From an uncultured Bacteroidales bacterium (GTDB lineage Bacteria > Bacteroidota > Bacteroidia > Bacteroidales > Paludibacteraceae): a stretch of DNA of 64,000 bases. The notes under the pieces are model-generated. The model was not told where the DNA came from. It saw only the letters and a list, made by a program, of their open reading frames with translations, and searched no databases. Shown here one piece after another: positions 9,185 through 17,874 of this stretch (the first letter of the stretch is position 1; every line of letters begins with the position of its first letter). The DNA lies in assembly GCA_945921355.1 (NCBI GenBank), contig CAMEKM010000003.1, positions 38,451 through 102,450 on the forward strand, read 5' to 3'. Position numbers and translations under genes: made by a program.

Positions 9185-10459
9185 TTATCGAATAATTGCA
9201 GATTTGATAGTCTCTACAATGTAGCGAACATCTTCATCCGATACGTATGGTCCAGCAGGCAAGCACATTCCCACTTTAAATATTGCTTCGCTTATTCCAT
9301 TCACATATGCTGGTGCATTCTTATAGACTGGTTGCTTGTGCATTGGCTTCCAAACTGGGCGTGCCTCAATCTTTGCATTGAGCATATATACGCGCAGGGC
9401 TTCTACGTTATCATTTGGCTGACAATCAGTTACTGCGGTATCTACAGCGTGAATTACACCCGCTGCACCACCTACGGCTGTTTTGATAACTTCTTTATAA
9501 GCATTCTCTTGGCCTTTGATGCGCAAAGTAGGGTCTAATTCGATAGTACATAACCAGTAGTTGGAATCATAGTTCTCTGATGGTGCTTTATGTACTGTAA
9601 CTCCCTCTACATCAGCGAGTAATTCTTCATAAAGTGCTTGCACATGCTTGTGATGAGCAATGTGATCGTTTGCGATAGTCATTTGTCCATGACCAATGCC
9701 CGCACAAATATTAGACATGCGATAGTTATAACCTACCTCCTCATGTTGGTAGTATGGATATGCTTCGCGTGCTTGAGTGGCATACCACATTACTTTATTC
9801 TTCAGTTCAGCATTTTCGCAGACTAATGCACCGCCTCCAGATGTGGTAATCATCTTATTGCCATTGAAGGAAAGCACACCAAACTTGCCAAAAGTACCCA
9901 ATACTTGTCCCTTGAACTTAGAGCCAAAGCCTTCAGCTGCATCTTCAATCACTGGAATGTCGTATTTCTTTGCTACTGCCATGATGCGCTCGCAATCATA
10001 TGGCATACCATATAAGGCCACAGGTACGATTGCTTTTGGTTTCTTGCCTGTTTTCTCGATACGATCTAAGATGGCTTTCTCCAACAGCTCTGGGTCCATA
10101 TTCCACGTATCTGGTTCAGAATCAATAAATACGGGTGTTGCACCAAGATATGTAATCGGATGGGACGAAGCACAGAATGTGAACGATTGCACACATACCT
10201 CATCACCTGCTTTCACACCGCAAGCAATCAAAGCTAAATGTACAGCAGCAGTACCAGCAGAGAGTGCTACGACCTCTTTTTCTTGACCTTGTTGGTCTTT
10301 ACCAACGAATTGCTTGAGATCATCCTCAAAAGCATTTACATTTGGTCCCAAAGGCACTACCCAATTGGTGTCAAATGCCTCTTTGATATATTTCTGCTCT
10401 AATCCCTCGTCTGACATATGTGCCAAACAAAGGTAAATCATTTTTCGTTCGTTACTCAT
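9185..10459 (-). CDS. pglE: DegT/DnrJ/EryC1 family nucleotide-sugar aminotransferase (PglE-like)
   Basis: PLP-dependent aminotransferase of 424 residues that would aminate C4 of the 4-keto sugar made by the WbpM-type dehydratase. The cofactor lysine is Lys202 in SFNGNKMITTSGGG, and VIEDAAEGFGS holds the PLP-pairing Asp. Length is slightly above the usual 370-390. It sits between the pglC-like and wbpM-like genes on the same strand, 53 bp before wbpM. Amination at C3 is an alternative for this family, but the dehydratase and the PglC partner favour C4. Confidence 0.88.
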   Translation of the reverse strand: MSNERKMIYLCLAHMSDEGLEQKYIKEAFDTNWVVPLGPNVNAFEDDLKQFVGKDQQGQEKEVVALSAGTAAVHLALIACGVKAGDEVCVQSFTFCASSHPITYLGATPVFIDSEPDTWNMDPELLEKAILDRIEKTGKKPKAIVPVALYGMPYDCERIMAVAKKYDIPVIEDAAEGFGSKFKGQVLGTFGKFGVLSFNGNKMITTSGGGALVCENAELKNKVMWYATQAREAYPYYQHEEVGYNYRMSNICAGIGHGQMTIANDHIAHHKHVQALYEELLADVEGVTVHKAPSENYDSNYWLCTIELDPTLRIKGQENAYKEVIKTAVGGAAGVIHAVDTAVTDCQPNDNVEALRVYMLNAKIEARPVWKPMHKQPVYKNAPAYVNGISEAIFKVGMCLPAGPYVSDEDVRYIVETIKSAIIR

Positions 10460-10504
10460 AGTTAATTCTTTAATTTTAGTATACCTATCTATAATTAAAA
10501 TCTA

Positions 10505-11113
10505 TTAGTTTGTCCCATCAAAAGTAGGTGCAGTCGCTTGTCCTTCTGTAGAAATGTCTTTGCGATGTAGCACATTATTAATGGTCATGAAAATAATTTT
10601 CAAATCCAATGCAAAAGATACGTGATCCACATACCACACATCATATTCAAATTTCTTGGTATGAGTGATGGTATTGCGTCCATTAACTTGTGCCCAACCC
10701 GTTATACCTGGACGTACCTCATGACGTCGCATCTGTGTAGGGGTGTAAAGTGGAAGATACTTGACGAGTAGTGGGCGGGGGCCAATAAGAGCCATATCCC
10801 CTTTGAGTACATTGAATAGTTGTGGCAACTCATCCAATGATGTAGAACGAACAATGCGACCAACTTTGGTAAGGCGTTGTGCATCAGGTAATAGTTTGCC
10901 ATCAACATCTCGCTCATCGGTCATGGTTTTGAATTTGATTACGCGAAATACCTTGGCATCTTTACCTGGTCGCTCTTGTGTAAAAAAAGCCCCTGCTCCT
11001 TTGTTGGCAAAATATAACCAGATTGTAATAACCACTAATATGGGTGATAGGCATAATAATGCTATCAATGCTATACAGAAATCAATTAATCGTTTGAAGA
11101 AATGTTTATACAT
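10505..11113 (-). CDS. pglC: Phosphoglycosyl transferase, PglC/WcaJ small-domain type
   Basis: Monotopic membrane enzyme that moves a sugar-1-phosphate from UDP-sugar to undecaprenyl phosphate, starting repeat-unit assembly. The 202 residues show the N-terminal re-entrant helix (about 10-33), the FRVIKFKTM stretch and the catalytic Asp94-Glu95 in TSLDELPQL, then GPRPL. It has the minimal catalytic domain, without the long N-terminal membrane region of WcaJ. Its start overlaps the preceding acyltransferase by 8 bp. Given the neighbours, the substrate is probably a UDP-4-acylamino-6-deoxy-GlcNAc. Confidence 0.92.
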   Translation of the reverse strand: MYKHFFKRLIDFCIALIALLCLSPILVVITIWLYFANKGAGAFFTQERPGKDAKVFRVIKFKTMTDERDVDGKLLPDAQRLTKVGRIVRSTSLDELPQLFNVLKGDMALIGPRPLLVKYLPLYTPTQMRRHEVRPGITGWAQVNGRNTITHTKKFEYDVWYVDHVSFALDLKIIFMTINNVLHRKDISTEGQATAPTFDGTN

Positions 11114-11525
11114 CTTGTATTTTTCCGTTGTAAACTCGAATGTTTGTTTTTATTACTTTTGCAGGATTACCTACGGCAATGCAATTGTCAGGAATATTTT
11201 TAGTGACTACAGAACCACTACCAATAACCACTTCATTGCCAATTTTTACTCCTGGCATAATAATGGCATTAACTCCAATGACGCAATCTTTACCGATATA
11301 CGTATCCACTCGCAAACTGCGACAATGGTCATGCGCCATGACAAAAGCGCCGTTTAATACCCATGTCCTGTCTCCAATATGTACACCTTGGGGATTAACG
11401 CTTTTGTCTAGATGTGCTTTGTGTGCTATACGAATTCCCGCACCTAAATCCATTTTGTACACTTTACGCAGAAAAGCTGGGTAGGCATTGGTGACAATTG
11501 TCCATATCTTGCTTCGTAGGCTCAT
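11106..11525 (-). CDS. Hexapeptide-repeat acyltransferase
   Basis: Small cytosolic acyltransferase of 139 residues with left-handed beta-helix hexads such as IGKDCV, IGVNAI, IGNEVV and a terminal AVGNPAKVIK. It resembles WcaF/maltose-acetyltransferase-type O-acetyltransferases. It lies 4 bp behind the KAS III-like gene and overlaps pglC, so it is a genuine member of the operon. It may O-acetylate a sugar or move the acyl chain made by the neighbouring enzymes. The PglD-like protein at 16087-16716 is a second candidate for that step. Confidence 0.8.
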   Translation of the reverse strand: MSLRSKIWTIVTNAYPAFLRKVYKMDLGAGIRIAHKAHLDKSVNPQGVHIGDRTWVLNGAFVMAHDHCRSLRVDTYIGKDCVIGVNAIIMPGVKIGNEVVIGSGSVVTKNIPDNCIAVGNPAKVIKTNIRVYNGKIQDV

Positions 11526-11529
11526 AACA

Positions 11530-12594
11530 TTATATTTCTATCAATTCAGGAATGATGACGTTATTTGCTGTTATGAGCATAGTTCCCCAGCTGAGCCCAA
11601 GCCCAAAAGAAGAGCATAACATCTTGATAGGTTGATTGTTACGCATTGGTTCTGCAATACGAGTAACCATCAAAGATGGAATACTTGCTCCTCCAAGATT
11701 ACCGAATTCCTCCAAATCGTATGGCACTTTTTCTGTTGGGAGTTTGAGTTTCTTGACTACTCGATCAACAATCAACTTGTTGGCTTGATGAATCAAGAAA
11801 TAGTCAATGTCGGTATTGACATCAATATTGTAGTCATCTATCATTTGTTGGATTGACTTTGGCGGACGTGAGATGGCGAAAGTCAATACGGACATTCCAT
11901 CAATCAATGTGTCTTTTGGAGCACGGATAATGCCATTGCCAAAATCCTCTTGGATAAATGATTCTGGTGTAATGCGATTGCGGAAACCTCCATGAGGGGT
12001 CATTAGCGACTTGTGTCCACTACCCAGTGTTTGGAAATCGATTATAATATCTTCTGCAGATGTGTCGTACTCCAAAGCAATAGCTGTACCACAATCACCG
12101 AAGAGTGGAACACGACTTTTATCTTGTTGCGACCCCATACGTAAGGCGGTATCTCCTACAAGTAATAGTGCACGATGAATATTGCCAGATGAAAGCATGT
12201 TGCCAGCCACATTGATGGCATATAATGTACCACAACATCCCATAGGCAAGTCAATGCAGAAGCAGTTGGTGGATAACCCTAAGCGGTCTTGCAAGAGACA
12301 TGAGGTAGGTGGTGTGGGATAATAATCGCCTGTAACCGATTCAAAGACAAGCATATCAATGCTGTCTTTTTCCCAGCCCATATCTGCTAACAGTTTTTCT
12401 GCTGCGGCTTGGCACATGTCCGATGCGCACAGGGTCTCGGGTCCAATTCGGCGCTCTCTAATGCCTACGGTATTGTCAAATACAGTAGCTTCTTCTGGTG
12501 TAAATAATGGAATGTCTGCTGTCTTGACAATATGTTTTGGCATACAAGCACTCACACCAGCCAATCGTACATTTTTAATAGTCCAACGAGCCAT
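11530..12594 (-). CDS. 3-oxoacyl-ACP synthase III-like ketosynthase
   Basis: Condensing enzyme of the FabH fold, 354 residues. The Cys-His-Asn triad can be read as Cys120 (PMGCCGTLYA), His269 (LIHQANK) and Asn299 (EFGNLGGAS). It would extend an acyl-CoA or acyl-ACP by a malonyl-ACP-derived C2 unit. It differs from housekeeping FabH in length and in the PMGCCG active-site sequence, where the canonical residue after cysteine is Ser. It is followed upstream by an ACP and ligase, so a dedicated function in making a sugar-bound acyl group is inferred. Confidence 0.85.
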   Translation of the reverse strand: MARWTIKNVRLAGVSACMPKHIVKTADIPLFTPEEATVFDNTVGIRERRIGPETLCASDMCQAAAEKLLADMGWEKDSIDMLVFESVTGDYYPTPPTSCLLQDRLGLSTNCFCIDLPMGCCGTLYAINVAGNMLSSGNIHRALLLVGDTALRMGSQQDKSRVPLFGDCGTAIALEYDTSAEDIIIDFQTLGSGHKSLMTPHGGFRNRITPESFIQEDFGNGIIRAPKDTLIDGMSVLTFAISRPPKSIQQMIDDYNIDVNTDIDYFLIHQANKLIVDRVVKKLKLPTEKVPYDLEEFGNLGGASIPSLMVTRIAEPMRNNQPIKMLCSSFGLGLSWGTMLITANNVIIPELIEI

Positions 12595-12609
12595 ATTGGG
12601 GTAAAAGTA

Positions 12610-12849
12610 TTAAAGTTCTATTCCGTTTTTAATAAGAATCTCTTTGCCTGCATTGTAACTGGTGCAAGCCATAATGTCCTCAGGATCAAGCATGAGGTCA
12701 AAGGTTTCTTCGAGCAAGGAGATAATGTTCAGTTGGTGAACAGAATCCCATTCGCTAACAGTATCTTTGCTGTAGTTGTCACCTAATTGCTGAGGTGTTA
12801 CACCGAATACTTCGGTAAAAATAGCGTTGAATTTCTCTAAGTTTGTCAT
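12610..12849 (-). CDS. Acyl carrier protein (first of two in the locus)
   Basis: Acidic 79-residue carrier protein. The phosphopantetheine serine is Ser36 in SEWDSVHQLNIISLLEE, with the usual DS core. The C-terminal helix ends in KNGIEL. It lies 15 bp ahead of the ketosynthase start and probably presents the growing acyl chain to that enzyme and to the two ketoreductases. The 114-bp gap between it and the ligase gene (12850-12963) holds no recognised gene. Confidence 0.88.
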   Translation of the reverse strand: MTNLEKFNAIFTEVFGVTPQQLGDNYSKDTVSEWDSVHQLNIISLLEETFDLMLDPEDIMACTSYNAGKEILIKNGIEL

Positions 12850-12963
12850 ATGATTTAGTTATTTATATCGTATAAATGTGCCACAGATGTGTTCTTATGA
12901 ACCCGTCAATAACCCGTAATCAGCAGCCAATTTGCGGTCAAGTGATGGAGGGTGTGGTGGCAA

Positions 12964-14361
12964 TTAATTTATAGGTAGTTTACTATATAGTTTTTTTCCT
13001 GCTTCGTTTTTGGGTATTTCATCAATGACACGAATCTGGAATGAAGTGGCAACAATATGTGTTTTTTGCACGAGTGTGTCTTTGACATCATTTTGTTTGT
13101 CTGCATTAGTAATATAGACGAGCATTTTTTCATCCGTACCTACGCAAGCACACTCAATCCCGCAGTCTGTTTGTACGATTTGTTCGCATTCATCTAGTCC
13201 GACACGCATGCCAAAGAGTTTGAGGAATCGTCCCATGCGACCAACGATGTAGTAACAACCATCTTCGTCAAAGTAAGCAAGATCGCCTGTTCGAATATAT
13301 CCATCGCGTTCGTCTCCTAACGCCAGATCCGCTTGCTCGCGAGCATATCCCATTGTAACATTTTTGCCACGATAGCACATCTCGCCTTCGGTATGAGGCG
13401 TAGTGATAGGGTTACCGTCCGTGTCAATAAGTGATAATTCGCCATTAGGAACTGCAATGCCGATACTTCCAACCTTCTCTAGTGCCCATTTCGCAGGAAG
13501 ATACGCCATGCGTGCGGTGCATTCAGATTGACCATAGGTGGCTATCCAACGTTTGCCATTGTCGCGACAATACTCTGCAAACTTAATATTGAGATCAGCT
13601 GGCATTTTTCCTCCACCTTGTGTAAGTAGCTCCAAATGAGGGAGGTCCATGCGGAAGAAACGCATAAGATTGAGAATCTGAAAACTATATGGAACACCAG
13701 TAAAGGATGTGGCTTGTTGTTCTTTGAGGAACTTCCAGAAATTAGGGTCTGTCATACTCAATCCTGTGATGAGAATGGTTGCTCCTACTCGTAAGTGACT
13801 GAAGACCATAGATAATCCCATGGTGTAGTAGAGTGGCAAAACCATTAGCGGGCGATCCGTTCCTTTTAAATCGAAGAATGTGGAGATGTTGAGTCCAGCC
13901 GCCTCGATATTGTCGTATTTATGACGAACGAGTTTAGGGCTACCTGTGCTACCTGATGTGGGAAGTAGGTGGGATAGTTCGCTATGAAGAGTTGGCGTAG
14001 TGTCAGATATTTTGGCAAGTGTGTAATCGTATTGACAATCAACGACTTCGCCTTGCACTGCAAAATGATTAGGTGCGCAGATATATGTGGGTTGATAGGT
14101 GTGGAGCAATTGCTGGTATAGTGTGTCTTCCGTCTTGACATTGAGGATAAGTGGTACCAACTGGCGACTATCTAACATGCTCATTACCCATGCAATTCCA
14201 CCTACGTTGTTCTCCACAAGAAGAAAACATAACGAGCGTGTAGGGATGAGTAATGTAATATGCTTTGAGAGTTGGCTAATTTCTGCATAGCGCAACTCTG
14301 CCCCACTGGAGTCAATGGCGACAATGCGTTGTGGGTCAATATGTTGTAAATCTAAAATCAT
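12964..14361 (-). CDS. AMP-dependent acyl ligase loading an ACP or CoA
   Basis: Adenylate-forming ligase of 465 residues. The ATP-binding A3 loop PTSGSTGSPK is at 134-143, YGQSECTARMAY is the A5-like stretch and YIRTGDLAYFDEDG the A7 stretch. The C-terminal subdomain ends in NEAGKKLYSKL with the catalytic lysine in the expected place. It probably activates a short carboxylic acid and loads one of the neighbouring carrier proteins. Its start overlaps the stop of the upstream ketoreductase as TAATG, implying translational coupling. The exact substrate cannot be read from sequence. Confidence 0.85.
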   Translation of the reverse strand: MILDLQHIDPQRIVAIDSSGAELRYAEISQLSKHITLLIPTRSLCFLLVENNVGGIAWVMSMLDSRQLVPLILNVKTEDTLYQQLLHTYQPTYICAPNHFAVQGEVVDCQYDYTLAKISDTTPTLHSELSHLLPTSGSTGSPKLVRHKYDNIEAAGLNISTFFDLKGTDRPLMVLPLYYTMGLSMVFSHLRVGATILITGLSMTDPNFWKFLKEQQATSFTGVPYSFQILNLMRFFRMDLPHLELLTQGGGKMPADLNIKFAEYCRDNGKRWIATYGQSECTARMAYLPAKWALEKVGSIGIAVPNGELSLIDTDGNPITTPHTEGEMCYRGKNVTMGYAREQADLALGDERDGYIRTGDLAYFDEDGCYYIVGRMGRFLKLFGMRVGLDECEQIVQTDCGIECACVGTDEKMLVYITNADKQNDVKDTLVQKTHIVATSFQIRVIDEIPKNEAGKKLYSKLPIN

Positions 14362-15089
14362 TATATGGAAGCGCAGCCATCTACGCCAAGAATTTGTCCA
14401 GAAATATAGTTTGCTCTATCGGAAGCAAGGAACGCGCATGCGTGTGCGATGTCTTCTGGTGTGCCTAATCTACCTAAAGCGATGCGTCCGATGCGAGCAT
14501 CAATCTTTTCGCCATCGCTCTCATAGAGTTCGGCGAAGCGTTCAGTTTTGACGATGCCAGGTGCTACTGCATTAACGCGGATGCCCTGTGCTGCAAGTTC
14601 TTTAGCTGCGGATTTGGTCATTGAGATGATAGCACCTTTTGTTGCAGAATATGCTACTTGACCAGGTGATCCGAGTACCGCAGTCACGGAGGCAATGTTG
14701 ACAATAGAGCCTCCACCGCATCGCGCCATGAGACGACTAACCAACTGAAGCAATTCCATCGCAGCAATAACATTCACGAGGAACATGCGTTCTGTCTCCT
14801 CGCGGGTAATCATGCCTATCTTACGATTGTAAACGATACCCGCATTGTTAACGAGGCAGTCAATGCGTCCTTCGGTTTTGAAGATTTGCATAAAAGCAGT
14901 CTTTACGCTAGTAGCATCGGTGATGTCTAGCACAACAGGATGAATATGCTCGTTGTTAGCAGTGAAGTCTTGTCTATCGCACGCATATACAATGGCTCCG
15001 TCAACAGCAAACTGCTCAGCAATTTGTCGTCCGATTCCTTGTGCAGCACCTGTGATGATGCACACTTTATTTTCAAGTAGTTGGCTCAT
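14361..15089 (-). CDS. 3-oxoacyl-ACP reductase-like SDR (first)
   Basis: NAD(P)H-dependent ketoreductase of 242 residues with TGAAQGIG at 13-20, NNAG near 81-84 and the Ser134-Tyr147-Lys151 triad (YSATK). It is close to FabG in length and in its C-terminal YISGQILGVDG. It is separated by 2 bp from the second reductase and overlaps the ligase start. It probably reduces a beta-keto group on the ACP-bound chain. Confidence 0.86.
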   Translation of the reverse strand: MSQLLENKVCIITGAAQGIGRQIAEQFAVDGAIVYACDRQDFTANNEHIHPVVLDITDATSVKTAFMQIFKTEGRIDCLVNNAGIVYNRKIGMITREETERMFLVNVIAAMELLQLVSRLMARCGGGSIVNIASVTAVLGSPGQVAYSATKGAIISMTKSAAKELAAQGIRVNAVAPGIVKTERFAELYESDGEKIDARIGRIALGRLGTPEDIAHACAFLASDRANYISGQILGVDGCASI

Positions 15090-15091
15090 GA

Positions 15092-15838
15092 TTATGATAA
15101 TGTAAGTCCTCCGTCAAGTTTGATCTCTGTACCAGTAGTCCATGCAGATGCATCAGACAGCAAGTAAATAGTAGCATATGCTACTTCTTCTGGTTTGCCG
15201 TATCGCTTGATTGGATATTGAGCTAAATTAGCATTTTTTTGTTCTTCACTAATAGGAATGTTACTCAGTGCTTCTGTCTCGATCATTGCAGGATTGACGC
15301 TATTGAAACGAATGTTTTTGCTGGCAAGTTCGAGAGCTGCTGAACGCATAAAAGCATCTAGACCACTTTTAGTAACTGCGTAGAGCGCATTAGCCGTAGA
15401 AACGCGATATACTCCAGCTGCAGATGAGATGAATACAACGGAAGAATTCTTTGCTAATTTCTTTCGTTTTAATAGTTGCTTTGTCAATAGAATAGGAGCG
15501 TGTAGGTTGATTTGCTCAAACTCATTGATTTTGGCTTTGGTGATAGCTTGAATGGGGACTAGCCCTAAAATACCAGCACTATGCACACATCCCGTGAGGG
15601 TAGGCAGTTGCTCAACTATAGTAATAATATCTTCTTCAATTGTAATGTCAGCCACAATATATTTGTGTTGCCCCTCTTTTAATTGAGACAACGTCTCTTG
15701 CAATCTACTTTCATTACGTCCTGTAAGAATAATATCGGCTCCTAGTTTACTACATTCTATAGCAATAGTGCGACCGATGCCAGAAGAGGCACCAGTGACA
15801 AGAATTGTTTTACCTATTAGTGCAAAAGGATTATGCAT
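15092..15838 (-). CDS. 3-oxoacyl-ACP reductase-like SDR (second)
   Basis: Second ketoreductase, 248 residues, with TGASSGIG at 15-22 and Tyr153-Lys157 in YAVTK. The NNAG motif is degenerate (HSAG at 86-89), unlike its neighbour, so it is not a recent duplicate. Two distinct reductases next to one ketosynthase would fit two reductions on one chain. Its start overlaps the stop of the second ACP as TAATG. Confidence 0.84.
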   Translation of the reverse strand: MHNPFALIGKTILVTGASSGIGRTIAIECSKLGADIILTGRNESRLQETLSQLKEGQHKYIVADITIEEDIITIVEQLPTLTGCVHSAGILGLVPIQAITKAKINEFEQINLHAPILLTKQLLKRKKLAKNSSVVFISSAAGVYRVSTANALYAVTKSGLDAFMRSAALELASKNIRFNSVNPAMIETEALSNIPISEEQKNANLAQYPIKRYGKPEEVAYATIYLLSDASAWTTGTEIKLDGGLTLS

Positions 15839-16065
15839 TATTGTTTGCTTGCTACAAGATCAAAGAGCTCCTGAATGGTATTAGTTTTGCGCATTTCTTC
15901 AGGAGGAAGAACAATACCATACTCTTCATCAACCATGGTAATTACCAATAATGCCACCAAAGATGTCCATCCTTCCACTTTGCGGAAGTTAGTTTCTGGT
16001 GTCAGTTCTACGTTTAGTTCATCAAATTGATCAGCTACGTTTTGAATAAAAAGTTGAATATCCAT
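15838..16065 (-). CDS. Acyl carrier protein (second), with TSL instead of DSL
   Basis: Carrier protein of 75 residues. The predicted phosphopantetheine serine is Ser35 in VEGWTSLVALLVITMVD; the Asp normally before it is Thr. The surrounding helix and the final LFDLVASKQ support the ACP assignment. The missing Asp may change recognition by phosphopantetheinyl transferase or by partner enzymes. It sits 21 bp behind the PglD-like gene. Confidence 0.82.
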   Translation of the reverse strand: MDIQLFIQNVADQFDELNVELTPETNFRKVEGWTSLVALLVITMVDEEYGIVLPPEEMRKTNTIQELFDLVASKQ

Positions 16066-16086
16066 AATTTTTTGTATTAAAAGTGA

Positions 16087-16716
16087 TTACATTAATTTCT
16101 TTGCGGGGTTCCCCATAACTGTGGTTCCTTCTTTTACCCGACGAATAACAAAACTGCATGCGGCTACTCGTGAGTGGCTTTCTATTGTTACATTGTGGCT
16201 AATCATTGCGGAAGTGTGGATATCAGTTCCATCTTGCACAATTGTTCCGCCAACAAGCGTTACATGCGTATCGATTCTATTCCAGTTTCCTATAACAGAA
16301 TCATGCCCTACTACAGTGTATGATTGAATGAGATTATATTTGCCAACTTTTGCATCTGCCCCAATAGATGTGAATGCACCAACGATGGTGCCTTCTCCAA
16401 TCTGTACATTAGTTCCCAGACGTGCAGTAGCATGAATCATTGTAAGGAATTTTCCACCTCTAACTACAATCTCTTCCATGCATTTTTGTCTACTAGTTCC
16501 TCCTATGGAACAAACAAATACTTCGTCTTCTTGTGGTTGGTAGCCTTGTATAGGAGCAATTATAGGAGGATAATTAGCAAAATTATCTAGTGCTGCTACG
16601 TTGTCATCAATAAATCCACGGATGTCGTATTGTGTGCCATACCCAATACTTTCTCTTGCCATGTCATACATGGTTCTTCCCATGCCTCCTGCGCCTATAA
16701 TAATCAAATGTTTCAT
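16087..16716 (-). CDS. pglD: Sugar N-acyltransferase, PglD/NeuD type
   Basis: Left-handed beta-helix acyltransferase of 209 residues, starting at ATG 16716 with the Rossmann-like MKHLIIIGAGGMG that binds the UDP-sugar. A longer reading would overlap the promoter at 16737-16768. Hexads such as IGEGTIVGAFTSIGADA and the terminal VMGNPAKKLM are visible. In PglD the acyl donor is acetyl-CoA. Here the adjacent ACP/ketosynthase/reductase genes suggest that an unusual acyl chain may be used on the C4 amino group. This is the first gene behind the internal promoter. Confidence 0.87.
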   Translation of the reverse strand: MKHLIIIGAGGMGRTMYDMARESIGYGTQYDIRGFIDDNVAALDNFANYPPIIAPIQGYQPQEDEVFVCSIGGTSRQKCMEEIVVRGGKFLTMIHATARLGTNVQIGEGTIVGAFTSIGADAKVGKYNLIQSYTVVGHDSVIGNWNRIDTHVTLVGGTIVQDGTDIHTSAMISHNVTIESHSRVAACSFVIRRVKEGTTVMGNPAKKLM

Positions 16717-16736
16717 ACTTATGTGTATAAAGTCTG

Positions 16737-16768
16737 CAAAGTTACAACTTTTTTTTGAATTGTGCAAG
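16737..16768 (-). promoter_or_regulatory. Internal promoter of the glycan locus
   Basis: On the minus strand CTTG (16768-16765) and TAACTTTG (16744-16737) are separated by 20 bp, matching the Bacteroidetes -33/-7 pair. It lies between the pyruvyltransferase and the pglD-like gene and would drive pglD to ftsY separately. Confidence 0.7.
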
Positions 16769-16773
16769 AAAAA

Positions 16774-17874
16774 TCACTTTGTCAAAGCAGAAAGTAGCAA
16801 ATTTTCTGATTTAGATTTTATTTTATTGTAAAGAGGACGAATATCGGCATAGTTTATTTCGTTAACAGACTTGGGATGAGTTTGATAGTGTTCAGATAGA
16901 TTCATATGCTGTAGTAATGTTTGAACACGATCAGCATTTTTGCTCAGTCCAACTGTAATGAATTGTTTCTCAAAGATAGTTGCAAATGCGGTGCCGTGGA
17001 AGGAGGTTGCTACAACGAATTCAGCATCTCGAATAGCATGCAAGAAATCAATAGGAGATGCATTAGAGATGTGATTTTTTCTAGGTAATGTATGCACTTG
17101 TGCATTCATAATTAGCAAATCACAGTTCATAGATTTAGCTTTCTCTGCAGCAAAAGCCATAGCTTCTTTAGATTGTATAAGTTCGTAGTAAAGTACATAC
17201 TGCTGCTGATGGTACCGTGATTGAGGTAAGAGCTTACTCCACTGCTCTCGTGTGAGTAAGAGAGTAGGATCCAAGACCACATCGGCATCGTAGTTGAGAC
17301 TATTAATGAGCTCTTTAAGACTATTTTCACGAACTAAGATTGTATCGAATGCTTTAAGATATTGTTGGAATAATAGTCGGTCCTGATCATTTAAGGATAT
17401 AATACCCATACTTGCGGCATAGGTAATACAACGAGTTGTTTTGGGGACGTTCTGACAAAAGAACATTGGATCAAATCCAACATATTTGCCTTCGTATTCT
17501 TGTGTTCGCCAAACTTGATCACTACCCACAATAATATAGTCATACAACCCACTCTCAATTTGGGAATGAGGAGATGTATATTTAATTTGTGATTTCAATT
17601 CAAGAAAGTTGGAGGCAAATTGGTTGAATTTTTGCATTCGTATATATCGCCGAATAATCGTTAAGCAATCCGAGATAAAATTTATTATCTTATTGATACA
17701 ACCTGTACCATGTATTGATTTGATTAACACGTACTGTTGTTGATGACTAATGGGCCAATAGTCAATAAATTCGACAGAATGCCCCTGCTCACGCAAAAAG
17801 GTAAGTAGCGCATATGCTTGCAGCATCGCGCCATAATTATGTGCTCGATGATATGTTAGAATTCCTATTTTCAT
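16774..17874 (-). CDS. Polysaccharide pyruvyl transferase family protein
   Basis: Member of the PF04230-type family (366 residues), which adds pyruvate ketals or acts as a glycosyltransferase-like enzyme on surface polysaccharides. The N-terminus ILTYHRAHNYGAMLQAYAL, the mid-protein YIIVGSDQVWR and the later VVATSFHGTAFA are characteristic. Its start overlaps the wzy stop as ATGA. It is the last gene before the internal promoter. Pyruvylation of the repeat unit is the simplest reading. Confidence 0.88.
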   Translation of the reverse strand: MKIGILTYHRAHNYGAMLQAYALLTFLREQGHSVEFIDYWPISHQQQYVLIKSIHGTGCINKIINFISDCLTIIRRYIRMQKFNQFASNFLELKSQIKYTSPHSQIESGLYDYIIVGSDQVWRTQEYEGKYVGFDPMFFCQNVPKTTRCITYAASMGIISLNDQDRLLFQQYLKAFDTILVRENSLKELINSLNYDADVVLDPTLLLTREQWSKLLPQSRYHQQQYVLYYELIQSKEAMAFAAEKAKSMNCDLLIMNAQVHTLPRKNHISNASPIDFLHAIRDAEFVVATSFHGTAFATIFEKQFITVGLSKNADRVQTLLQHMNLSEHYQTHPKSVNEINYADIRPLYNKIKSKSENLLLSALTK

